The translations under genes were made by a program, and so were the position numbers. Positions 53,203 through 60,839 of a stretch of 64,000 nucleotides of DNA are shown in pieces. This DNA comes from Io17-Chloro-G2 sp965226825. GTDB taxonomy: Bacteria > Chloroflexota > Dehalococcoidia > Lucifugimonadales > UBA3495. The stretch lies in NCBI GenBank assembly GCA_965226825.1, contig CBDDED010000003.1, positions 496,001 through 560,000 of the forward strand. Reading direction: 5' to 3'. Positions within the stretch are counted from its first letter, which is position 1. Each line of letters starts with the position of its first letter. The notes under the pieces are model-generated. The model did not search any database. It was not told where the DNA came from and saw only the letters and a program-made list of their open reading frames with translations.

Positions 53203-54330
53203 ATGACTACTACTACCAAAGATCCGGTTCTTGTGGTGCTCCAACTAACGGGTGGAAACGACTACCTTAATTCGGTAATCCCTTACACAAATCCCTTGTA
53301 CTGGGACAACCATCCGGCCACGGCCATTCCAGAGAATGAAGTAATCGCGTTAGACGACCAACTGGGGTTTCACCCCAGCATGGGTCTCATTAAAGAAATG
53401 TACGACCAGGGGAATGTGGGCATAATTCATGGGGTAGGCTACCCGAATTCTGTCCGGTCTCATTTCCGTTCAATGGACATCTGGCACACTTGCGAGCCGG
53501 ATACTTTGGGCACTGAGGGCTGGCTGGGACTTGCGGCTCGCGACCTGGATCCCCAAAAAGAAAACATTGTCACCACCGTTAGCTTTGGTCCCAGCTTGTT
53601 TCGGGCGCTGGTGACTCCCGGGGTTCCCGTAGCCTGCGTGGACGAACTCGAGACGTATGGTCTGCTGACCGATATCCAGTCCCAGGACCAAAGAGCCAAG
53701 ATCTTGAACAGGTTCGTTCGTATGTACTCGCCAGCCATCGGGACCGACGCGGTGATGGACTATCTGGGCCAAACCGGACTAGAGGCCATGGACGGGGCAG
53801 ACATCCTGAAGCAAGCCCTTCCAATCTACTCTTCCAGCGTCGAATATCCCGATACCTCTATTGCTCAAAAGCTCAAGGGGATCGCTCAAATCCACCTGGC
53901 CAATGTCGGCACACGGATTTTTTACTGCGATCACGGTGGCTTTGACACCCATTCCAATCAGTTGATCAGCCACGCATTTCTTTGGAAGGACGTATCGACG
54001 GCCATCGATAACTTCTTCGCCGACTTGCGGGAGCACGACGCGTCGGACAACGTGGTGATGCTTCTCTTTTCAGAGTTTGGACGGCGCGTCAAGGACAATG
54101 GCTCTGGCACCGACCACGGAGCGGCAGGGCCGGCCTTCGTCATTGGCGATCCGGTGAAGGGGGGCCAGTACGGTGAATACCCCTCAATGCAGCTGGAAGA
54201 CCTGCAGCAAGGCGACCTGGTTCCCAGCCTGGACTTCCGCGGCTTGTATTCCACTGTGCTCGAGGATTGGCTGGGCTTGGATGCCAAACCCATCGTGAAA
54301 GGCACATTTGAGAAACCGCTGTTCATCTAG
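53203..54330 (+). CDS. DUF1501 family protein
   Basis: A 375-residue member of DUF1501, a sulfatase-like alkaline-phosphatase fold family. Characteristic segments are VVLQLTGGNDYLNSVIPY, GVGYPNSVRSHFRSMDIWH, DHGGFDTHSNQ, LLFSEFGRRVKDNGSGTDHG and the following AAGPAFVIGD. Most relatives start with a Tat signal; here the protein begins MTTTTKDPVLVVLQL with none, so it may be cytoplasmic. AAGGAGG lies before the ATG. It follows the DUF1800 gene by 25 bp. The active-site role is inferred from the fold; no reaction is known for these pairs. Confidence 0.92.
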   Translation: MTTTTKDPVLVVLQLTGGNDYLNSVIPYTNPLYWDNHPATAIPENEVIALDDQLGFHPSMGLIKEMYDQGNVGIIHGVGYPNSVRSHFRSMDIWHTCEPDTLGTEGWLGLAARDLDPQKENIVTTVSFGPSLFRALVTPGVPVACVDELETYGLLTDIQSQDQRAKILNRFVRMYSPAIGTDAVMDYLGQTGLEAMDGADILKQALPIYSSSVEYPDTSIAQKLKGIAQIHLANVGTRIFYCDHGGFDTHSNQLISHAFLWKDVSTAIDNFFADLREHDASDNVVMLLFSEFGRRVKDNGSGTDHGAAGPAFVIGDPVKGGQYGEYPSMQLEDLQQGDLVPSLDFRGLYSTVLEDWLGLDAKPIVKGTFEKPLFI

Positions 54331-54358
54331 CGGGTTACTCGGCGGCGACTTCGTTGCA

Positions 54359-54390
54359 GCGGCGAGTCCCGGCATGTGGGGACTCGCCGC
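54359..54390. terminator. Intercistronic hairpin
   Basis: A 12-bp perfect stem (GCGGCGAGTCCC, 8-base loop, GGGACTCGCCGC) between the DUF1501 and NHL genes. It is followed by CAATATTC rather than a T-run, so it may modulate, rather than end, transcription into the downstream genes. Confidence 0.5.
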
Positions 54391-54429
54391 CAATATTCAC
54401 CTACGGTTTTTTCGGGTTCAGGAGGAGCG

Positions 54430-55473
54430 ATGCTGACACAGGTAGTGGCAGGCAGGGTCTATGATTTCAGCCGGGTTGTAGGACGCAACTCGGATCTGGG
54501 GACTGGGTTTACCTACCCGGTTGGGGTGGCATGTGGCAAGGGCGACGTAGTCTACGTGCTGAACCGGGGATATGAGCGGTGGCCCCTCCAACCCTGGGAA
54601 AGGACCCATCTTGGCGCCCGGGTGAGCAAGGTCACCATCGGGAATGAACCGGAAGATGAGGAATTTATGCTCGCCATTTCCAAAAGCGGTATTGGCGAGG
54701 ATGAATTACTTTGGCCTGCCGGCCTCGCCCTGGATAGCCAGGAAAATGTGTATGTCACCGATGAGTGGCTCAATAGAGTCTCTATCTTTGATAACGAGGG
54801 AAATTTCCTGGCGTTGTGGGGTTCCGCCGGAACCGCCGACGGTCAGATAGACGGCCCTTCCGGCATAGCCATTGACCAGCAGGGTGATTTGTACATCGTC
54901 GACAGCCGAAATCATCGCGTCCAGAAGTTCACCAAGGAAGGCGGGTTTCTAGACAAATGGGGCACGTTTGGCATCGGGGATGGGCAGTTCGACACTCCTT
55001 GGGGAATCACCATTGATGGGCAGGGCTCAATCTACGTCGCGGACCACAAAAACAACAGGGTGCAAAAATTCACCCCCGACGGCCAGTATTTGGCCACCTT
55101 TGGCAGCTACGGCGCCGGTAAGGGGCAACTGCACCGTCCGGCGGATGTCGCCGTGGACGCCGAGGGTGACGTGTACGTTTGCGATTGGGCCAACGACCGG
55201 GTGCAAATCTTTGGACCGGATGGCCGCTTCGTCACCAGTTTGATTGGGGATGCCCAGGAGTATTCAAAGTGGGCCCGGCTATCTACCAACCCTGAAAAAA
55301 TGAAGCGAAGCCGTGAAGCCCGCCGCCCGGAAGCAGCGTGGCGCTTCTCCTTCCCTGTGGGGATCACTTTTGACCAAACCAGGGACCGAATCCTGATCGC
55401 CGATAGCCAGCGAGGCAGGCTGCAGATATACAACAAGCTCAAGAATTACTCCAGACCACTGCTCACGGTTTAA
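54430..55473 (+). CDS. NHL-repeat beta-propeller protein
   Basis: A 347-residue propeller made of about six NHL blades. Each has the pattern PxGIAIDxxGxxYVxDxxNxRVQxF, seen in GPSGIAIDQQGDLYIVDSRN, DTPWGITIDGQGSIYVADHK and RPADVAVDAEGDVYVCDWAN. Propellers of this kind are binding or lyase-like modules. The ATG at 54430 follows GGAGGAG; the longer frame upstream overlaps the hairpin and is unlikely. It has no signal peptide. It lies between DUF1501 and a solute-binding lipoprotein and is probably part of that operon. Confidence 0.88.
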   Translation: MLTQVVAGRVYDFSRVVGRNSDLGTGFTYPVGVACGKGDVVYVLNRGYERWPLQPWERTHLGARVSKVTIGNEPEDEEFMLAISKSGIGEDELLWPAGLALDSQENVYVTDEWLNRVSIFDNEGNFLALWGSAGTADGQIDGPSGIAIDQQGDLYIVDSRNHRVQKFTKEGGFLDKWGTFGIGDGQFDTPWGITIDGQGSIYVADHKNNRVQKFTPDGQYLATFGSYGAGKGQLHRPADVAVDAEGDVYVCDWANDRVQIFGPDGRFVTSLIGDAQEYSKWARLSTNPEKMKRSREARRPEAAWRFSFPVGITFDQTRDRILIADSQRGRLQIYNKLKNYSRPLLTV

Positions 55474-55514
55474 CTGCGAAGGCCCGGCGAGTCGCAAAAT
55501 TTGGAGGTCCAGCC

Positions 55515-57392
55515 ATGCCCATTCGTGCGTTCAATCAACCCAAGGCATTACTATTGCCGACCTTGGTCTTGTTGCTGATTTTCGCCGTGGCCTGCTCATC
55601 CGCAGCCCCGGAGGGCCCACGGGTGGTGGAAAAAGAGGTGATCGTAGAAGTCCCGGTGGAAAAAGAGGTGGTCACCGAGGTCGAGGTTGAAGTAGTGAAT
55701 GAGGTGGTTAAAGAGGTGATTGTGACTCCCACCCCCAGGGCGGTGGCGAAAGGGCAGACCTATGAATCCCCTCTAAGGCCGGATTGGGTGTCCCAAGGCA
55801 AATACCAGTCCATGGTCCTGGATGTTGTCGGAAGGGGACGAATCGGCCAGTGGGACGTCCACTATTGCGGCAGCGGTTTCAGTTGTCTCATAGGGGCTAC
55901 GCTTAAGGTCAATGGGCTGTTCACCTACAATCCGGTAAACCCAAGCGAAGTGATCGGGGACCTGGCCAAGAGTTGGGAGACAAACGCCGAGGGTACGATC
56001 TACACCATCAGGTTGCACGATGCCCAGTGGCACGACGGCACCCCGGTTACGGCAGAAGATATTGTTTACTCATTGGACCGTCTCGTAGAACCAGGTTCAA
56101 TTAGAAGCAGGACCGCAGCCCTCAAGTTGATGTATGCGCCAGGTACCGCCAGGGCCATCGACGAAAAGACTTTAGTGGTCCCTTTGCTCTACCCAGCCGT
56201 CAATTTCACCAGGCATCTAGCTTTGGAATACTATGCCATGTATCCCAAGCAGACCACCCAAGGATTGTCCCAGGAAGACGCCAACTGCTGCCCAGAAAAC
56301 ATCATAGGATCTGGTCCCTGGATTCTGAGCAATTGGGACCGGGGCACCGTCCGCGAATATTCGAGGAACCCTAACTATTTCAAGACGGACCGCCCTTTCT
56401 TCGATGGGTTAAGATTCAATGTAATCAGAGACTTCAGCCGGATTTTAACGGCATTGCAGGTTGGTCAGGCCTTTGTTAGCGATGGGCCTTGGTCCGGTAG
56501 CTACCGGCCAGAGGACGTGTTCAAGCTCCAAGACGACACCAACGGCAGACTCAGAACCATGATCCTATCCGGGGCTACCTGGTCCGGTTTTATCCTTCAC
56601 CAAAACCGCCCCCCATTTGATGATGCCAGAGTGAGGAAGGCGTTTTACTTGTCGATGGACCGTCATGATTTAATGGACATAGCCTATTGCACGGACGAGT
56701 ACGGCTGTTTCGCCGAGTTGGGCACCTTCTTCCCTCTGGGAACCGTGGAAACCGAGAGTGTGGAGAACCTGGCCACTGTGCCCGGCTGGCGCCAGGTTAA
56801 CGGCCAAAAGGACCCTCAAGATCTTGAAGAGGCGAAGCAACTCCTGGCCCAAGCGGGTTACCCCGATGGGTTTGAGGCCGACATGAACCTTGGTGACTCC
56901 GCCAACTCCATTCGAGTGGCTGAGGTTGTGACCGAACAAATGAGGACCCGGACGGGTATGGACTTCACCCTCAAACCCCTCGATACCGCCGGCTATCACG
57001 TGGCCACACGAGATGGCTTGGCCAGCATAACCTGGGTCAGCGCCAGTGGACTGTTGATTCGGGACCCGGAGGATATCCTGGGTTCGCACTTCGCCATGGA
57101 TATTGAAAAGAATCCGGACGATTGGACCCAACCCAAGTTTGCCGAGGGAATCCTTTCCCAGGCCCGTGAGTTGGACTCGGTGAAGCGCCAGCAGACCTTT
57201 CAGGAAATGGTGGAGATTCTGCGTCAGGGCGAGAGCCATGTGGTTCCCAACGTTTGGGTTGGCCTCGGCGCCGCCATGGACTATAGGCTCCAGAACTGGC
57301 ATCTGCCCCAGTCCACGCAGCACGTACACAAATGGGATCATGTTTGGTGGGACCCCGAAGCGGCGTGCCCCGATCCCAGGGGTTGCCAATAA
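55515..57392 (+). CDS. Family 5 solute-binding lipoprotein (peptide/nickel-type ABC transport)
   Basis: A 625-residue substrate-binding protein of the oligopeptide/nickel (SBP_bac_5) family. The signal peptide ends with the lipobox FAVACSS. Directly after it is a highly charged Val/Glu repeat (EKEVIVEVPVEKEVVTEV and more, to about residue 73), likely an extended spacer. The binding fold follows, with YTIRLHDAQWHDGTPVTAED and IVYSLDRLV, a family signature. GGAGG lies 9 bases before the ATG. No permease or ATPase gene follows, so partners lie elsewhere or the protein acts on its own. A weak hairpin with T-run lies downstream at 57503. Confidence 0.92.
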   Translation: MPIRAFNQPKALLLPTLVLLLIFAVACSSAAPEGPRVVEKEVIVEVPVEKEVVTEVEVEVVNEVVKEVIVTPTPRAVAKGQTYESPLRPDWVSQGKYQSMVLDVVGRGRIGQWDVHYCGSGFSCLIGATLKVNGLFTYNPVNPSEVIGDLAKSWETNAEGTIYTIRLHDAQWHDGTPVTAEDIVYSLDRLVEPGSIRSRTAALKLMYAPGTARAIDEKTLVVPLLYPAVNFTRHLALEYYAMYPKQTTQGLSQEDANCCPENIIGSGPWILSNWDRGTVREYSRNPNYFKTDRPFFDGLRFNVIRDFSRILTALQVGQAFVSDGPWSGSYRPEDVFKLQDDTNGRLRTMILSGATWSGFILHQNRPPFDDARVRKAFYLSMDRHDLMDIAYCTDEYGCFAELGTFFPLGTVETESVENLATVPGWRQVNGQKDPQDLEEAKQLLAQAGYPDGFEADMNLGDSANSIRVAEVVTEQMRTRTGMDFTLKPLDTAGYHVATRDGLASITWVSASGLLIRDPEDILGSHFAMDIEKNPDDWTQPKFAEGILSQARELDSVKRQQTFQEMVEILRQGESHVVPNVWVGLGAAMDYRLQNWHLPQSTQHVHKWDHVWWDPEAACPDPRGCQ

Positions 57393-57502
57393 CATAAGGG
57401 ACAGCGGACCGGAAAATTCGCTCGCCTTAGCCATGTGTTGCAATGGTGTCTCGTCGAAAATGCTAAGGGGCGCCGAGGTACCGGTCACGGTTAACAAATT
57501 GG

Positions 57503-57530
57503 AGGGCCTGGTGCAAACTGGGCCCTTTTA
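57503..57530 (+). terminator. Weak rho-independent terminator
   Basis: AGGGCC pairs with GGCCCT across a 12-base loop and is followed by TTTTATT, about 110 bp after the solute-binding gene. The stem is only 6 bp, so the call is tentative. Confidence 0.5.
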
Positions 57531-58013
57531 TTGTGTAAGCAGCGCTATCGGAAGCGACAACACTCCAGTGAACAGCCAGCAAGCTGTATATTCCCGCAGA
57601 ACCGCCTCAGCGACCACAACCCGGCCACGTCCCAGCAGGCTCGAATACCATATCTCTGTGCCGCCACACGTTGCTAACGTGCTGAGGACGGTCACAGGGA
57701 ATCATACGATGCTCTACCGCAAGGTCGAATATAATCCCGGTTCTGAAAGAGCGCCAACACATCCCACAAAACCTGTATATTTGTTTTTGAGACCGTCGGG
57801 TTTACTATTCCGCCAGCTCGGTCCCCGGTATTCTAGTGGGATTTATTTAGGCTTCCCCACGCCCAACTTTACGGGCGCAGCCACCGAGAGTAGCGGGGGT
57901 TCCCATGCCCGTAGCTTCAAGGCGTGCAAGAATAGGCGTAGGGGAGATAGGCCAGCTGATTAGCATTTGAGCCCGTATACCCCTCGCAGGCCGGAAGGCG
58001 TTTGCTTTTGCCC

Positions 58014-58043
58014 TTGACTTAGGTTTTTGCCAACCCCTATAAT
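58014..58043 (+). promoter_or_regulatory. Sigma-70-type promoter for rpmH operon
   Basis: -35 TTGACT (58014-58019), an 18-bp spacer and a perfect -10 TATAAT (58038-58043). The ATG of rpmH is 25 bases beyond, leaving a very short leader. This is the best promoter in the window and drives the housekeeping cluster. Confidence 0.85.
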
Positions 58044-58067
58044 TCACAAGCCTTATGACTGATTCAC

Positions 58068-58205
58068 ATGCCTAAACGCACTTATCAACCTAAAAAACGT
58101 CGGCGTTCTCGCGTCCACGGGTTCCGCTCCCGCTCCAGCACCTCAGACGGACGCGCCGTCCTGCGGAGGCGGCGTTTCAAGGGCAGACACAAGCTGACCG
58201 TTTAA
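58068..58205 (+). CDS. rpmH: Large ribosomal subunit protein bL34
   Basis: A 45-residue, very basic ribosomal protein. It reads MPKRTYQPKKRRRSRVHGFR and ends RRRRFKGRHKLTV, the standard bL34 pattern. It is the first gene of the rpmH-rnpA-yidD-yidC-jag cluster that is conserved in most bacteria, with rnpA starting about 23 bp later. A near-consensus promoter lies 25-54 bases upstream. Confidence 0.97.
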   Translation: MPKRTYQPKKRRRSRVHGFRSRSSTSDGRAVLRRRRFKGRHKLTV

Positions 58206-58228
58206 TCGGCTTCCGATGGTTGGCGGTC

Positions 58229-58603
58229 ATGCAACAGAGATCCCGCCTAACTAAGGGTTCCCGCATCGCGGAAATCCATCGTGACGGGAAAAGCACGGCC
58301 AACCGCCTCCTCGTGATCCGGTATCTTTCCAATGGGCTTGGCAGGAGCCGTTTTTGCTTTGTGGTTAGCAAGAGGATCGGAAACGCCGTAGCTAGGAACC
58401 TCCTGAAACGTAGATTGCGGGAAGCAGTTCGGTCCATTCCGGTGAAACCGGGCTGGGATACAGTCCTGATTGCCCGCTCCAATGTGCGCCGGGCCAACTA
58501 CCAAGAGATAAAGCAGGCTACCAAAAATTTGTTAAGCCGCACCAATTTGGCCAGACGAGACCTACCTTGTCCCGTCACTCCCCCAGCAGAAACTGACCGA
58601 TGA
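58229..58603 (+). CDS. rnpA: Ribonuclease P protein component
   Basis: Protein subunit of RNase P, which with the catalytic RNA removes the 5' leader of tRNA precursors. The 124-residue protein has the RNR motif region KRIGNAVARNLLKRRLREAV and an N-terminal RLTKGSRIAEI segment. The ATG at 58229 is preferred; a TTG three codons upstream is also possible. The stop overlaps the start of yidD by 4 bases (ATGA), indicating translational coupling. Confidence 0.95.
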   Translation: MQQRSRLTKGSRIAEIHRDGKSTANRLLVIRYLSNGLGRSRFCFVVSKRIGNAVARNLLKRRLREAVRSIPVKPGWDTVLIARSNVRRANYQEIKQATKNLLSRTNLARRDLPCPVTPPAETDR

Positions 58604-58809
58604 AACTCACGGCGATTTGGGCCATCAGGATTTACCAACAAGCTGTTTCACCCTACCTTCCTTCCGCTTGCCGGTTCGCCCCTACTTGCTCCCATTACTT
58701 CCAGGACGCCTTGATGAAATATGGAATGGTCAAAGGCGGCTGCATGGGGTTGTGGCGGCTCGTCCGGTGCAATCCTTGGGGTGGTAAAGGGTACGACCCG
58801 GTTCTTTGA
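58600..58809 (+). CDS. yidD: Membrane protein insertion efficiency factor YidD
   Basis: A 69-residue small protein assisting YidC-dependent membrane protein insertion. It has the family pattern YQQAVSPYLPSACRFAPTCS followed by HYFQDALMKYG and a late RCNPWGGKGYDPV, with its conserved Cys and Pro residues. The start overlaps the rnpA stop (ATGA) and its own stop overlaps or abuts the next gene, so the cluster is tightly coupled. Confidence 0.95.
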   Translation: MKLTAIWAIRIYQQAVSPYLPSACRFAPTCSHYFQDALMKYGMVKGGCMGLWRLVRCNPWGGKGYDPVL

Positions 58810-58814
58810 AAGGT

Positions 58815-59387
58815 ATGACCGTTATGGCTCCACGGGTTTCCTTCGTCGACTGCGGCCGGCGCAAAAACGCTTTGGCCCGTTACTTTAGGACTCCCATCTG
58901 GCCATTGGGCGGCACCCGGGCCTTACAGCGGTGGGCGCCCGCGCTGGTTGTTGGGTTATTGGTCGGTTTGTCCGCGTGCACCGGAGACCGTTTGGAAGGT
59001 GCCAGCAAGGGTTGGTCGCCCGCTGCAGTCAGCAGCCAGCTGCAGGAAAGCCGGGTAGTGGTCAGCGAAGGGCTGCCCTTTTCCGAGTCGGATACTACGC
59101 TGACGGTGACCGGTGGCAGCGCTTTGTTCACTGGGCAGACGATTGTCCTGGGAAGCGAACAGTTGGTGGTTACCTCAATCTCCGGAAGCGACCTCAGGGT
59201 GCTCCGGGGGGCCAACGGGACCTTGGCACGGGCTCACGCGGACGGGTCGCCGGTGTCGGTTTTGACCGATGACGTGGTGACCGTTTATGTGACGACCAAA
59301 CAAGGGGAGCTCAAGGTGCTCGAGGACGATGGATTTGGGCCTCCGGCGAGCAAGTGGACCTTCCGGCCATTGGGAGATACCCGGTAA
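58815..59387 (+). CDS. Predicted lipoprotein in the yidD-yidC cluster
   Basis: A 190-residue exported protein. After an unusually long basic N-terminus of about 35 residues comes a hydrophobic segment ending in the lipobox VGLSACTG. The mature part is beta-rich (LTVTGGSALFTGQTIVLGSE, RVLRGANGTLARAHADG). The last 40 residues (VTVYVTTKQGELKVLEDDGF) look like a first propeller blade. Start sites at 58815 and 58824 are both possible; a TTG overlapping the yidD stop also exists. It overlaps the next gene by one base and probably works with it. It lies where yidC usually follows yidD directly. Confidence 0.75.
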   Translation: MTVMAPRVSFVDCGRRKNALARYFRTPIWPLGGTRALQRWAPALVVGLLVGLSACTGDRLEGASKGWSPAAVSSQLQESRVVVSEGLPFSESDTTLTVTGGSALFTGQTIVLGSEQLVVTSISGSDLRVLRGANGTLARAHADGSPVSVLTDDVVTVYVTTKQGELKVLEDDGFGPPASKWTFRPLGDTR

Positions 59388-60754
59388 TGGGGTCCAGGCG
59401 GATTACCCGGACCCTTGGAGTGTTGCTGGTTGGCGCGGCTATGCTGGCGCTGACCGGGTGCTTTAACCGTGAGCAAGACCTTGGTCTGGAGGGGGGATAC
59501 CGGCCGCCGCTAATCGCCCACGGGCTGACTATTACTACGGGCAATGATGGTGTGACTTCCACTTCCAGCAGCGGTTTCACCGACCCCAGCGCCGACTTCG
59601 ACGAGGCCGGCGTGCTGGCCGGTGACATCCTGGAGATCCGGAGTGGGGCCAACCAGGGGGAGTTTCCAATCACTGAGGTCGGCCAAAATTCGGTGACGGC
59701 CCGCGGATTCAATCCAACAACCCGGGAATCGGGAGTGGCTTATTCCATCAAAGGCTCCAGAATCTACTTTGCCGCGATTGACGGTTACGTGTACGCCTTG
59801 GGAGAATCTCCCTTGGCGGAAGAAGCAACTCGGTTGACGTCCTTAGGCGTTCCACCCACCGAAGTAGAGGTATTGGGCACACCCAACGAGGCCGACGGCT
59901 TTTTGTATGCCGCCGAACCCTCCACCGGGGTTCCCCGCCAGGAAGCCAAGATCGGGTGGCGCCGGCCTGAAGGCCAACGAAAACTGGAGTTTGAATTGGT
60001 TGCTTCCCCGGTGCTTGACCGGTCCACCAATTCCATACTCCTGGGGTCCGAGGATGGAAACCTCTACGCCTATGACGCCGCCAACGGGCGGATTCGAGAT
60101 GGCTTCCCGTTCCAAGCCGGCGACAAAATCTGGTCCACGCCCACTGTTCGGGACGGGGTGATCTATTTTGGTTCTCATGACAACAATATCTACGCGGTGT
60201 TCCTGGACTCGGGCGAAAAAAAGTGGGAATTCGCAACCGGTGGGGTAGTAGCCGGCCGCCCGTTGATATTCCGGGACCAGGTCATCGTAGGTTCTTTCGA
60301 CACGAATCTGTACTCCCTTGATATCCGGGACGGCAGCGTTCGCTGGACCGCGGAAGGCGACAATTGGTTCTGGGCAGGAGCCGTGACCAACGGGTCAACG
60401 ATCTTTGCGCCCTCAATGGACGGGAATATCTACGCCCTGGACAGCGGCGGAAACCTGCTGTGGAAGCATGACATGGGCTCACCGATCGTTTCCACCCCGC
60501 TGTTGACCCCACACGGTCTGGTAGTTGCCGGCAAAAACGGGACCGTCAGCGTCCTCGATCCCACATCCCGCGACATTGGCTTGCAGCGGGTGATTTATTC
60601 CCCTACCCCACGGGACGCCGATATCCTTGCCCCCATAACCATTGCCGGAGACTCTATCTTCGTCGGGGCCGAAGACAGCACCGTATCCCGTTTGGACCTC
60701 GCTTCTCGAAAGCAGATATGGTGTTTCCACACAGAGGAGCAACAGTGCGAATAG
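59387..60754 (+). CDS. PQQ/BamB-like beta-propeller lipoprotein in the yidC cluster
   Basis: A 455-residue lipoprotein with the lipobox MLALTGCF. After an N-terminal domain that resembles the preceding lipoprotein's mature part (STSSSGFTDPSADFDEAGVL, then GDILEIR), a beta-propeller fills the rest. Its blades read YFAAIDGYVYAL, GSEDGNLYAYDAANG, GSHDNNIYAVFLDSGEKKW and FAPSMDGNIYALDSGGNLLW. BamB of the outer-membrane assembly machine has this fold. The start ATG overlaps the previous stop by one base. Its place before yidC suggests a role near membrane protein insertion, but that is inference from position. Confidence 0.85.
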   Translation: MGSRRITRTLGVLLVGAAMLALTGCFNREQDLGLEGGYRPPLIAHGLTITTGNDGVTSTSSSGFTDPSADFDEAGVLAGDILEIRSGANQGEFPITEVGQNSVTARGFNPTTRESGVAYSIKGSRIYFAAIDGYVYALGESPLAEEATRLTSLGVPPTEVEVLGTPNEADGFLYAAEPSTGVPRQEAKIGWRRPEGQRKLEFELVASPVLDRSTNSILLGSEDGNLYAYDAANGRIRDGFPFQAGDKIWSTPTVRDGVIYFGSHDNNIYAVFLDSGEKKWEFATGGVVAGRPLIFRDQVIVGSFDTNLYSLDIRDGSVRWTAEGDNWFWAGAVTNGSTIFAPSMDGNIYALDSGGNLLWKHDMGSPIVSTPLLTPHGLVVAGKNGTVSVLDPTSRDIGLQRVIYSPTPRDADILAPITIAGDSIFVGAEDSTVSRLDLASRKQIWCFHTEEQQCE

Positions 60755-60766
60755 TTCCGAATCACT

Positions 60767-60832
60767 CGGTTAATCGGCGGGTTAAGCGGCCGGTTAAGCG
60801 AAATGACCCGGTTAGTCGGCCAGTTAAGCGGT
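60767..60832. repeat. Degenerate 12-bp tandem repeats before yidC
   Basis: Five units of the pattern CGGTTAAGCGGC follow one another (CGGTTAATCGGC, GGGTTAAGCGGC, CGGTTAAGCGAA with a 6-base extension, CGGTTAGTCGGC, CAGTTAAGCGGT). They fill the 85-bp gap between the propeller gene and yidC, right before the ribosome-binding site. They could be slippage products or an operator-like site. Confidence 0.7.
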
Positions 60833-60839
60833 AGGTAAC

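Larger units (their letters stand above)
57393..58067. other. Intergenic region upstream of rpmH
   Basis: A 675-bp gap with no convincing gene. It includes a weak terminator (57503-57530) and the rpmH promoter (58014-58043). The replication origin and dnaA often lie next to rpmH, but no dnaA gene and no cluster of consensus DnaA boxes is seen. Confidence 0.5.

Noticed and set aside
57393..58067. Replication origin next to rpmH
   Set aside because: No dnaA gene and no cluster of consensus DnaA boxes is visible.
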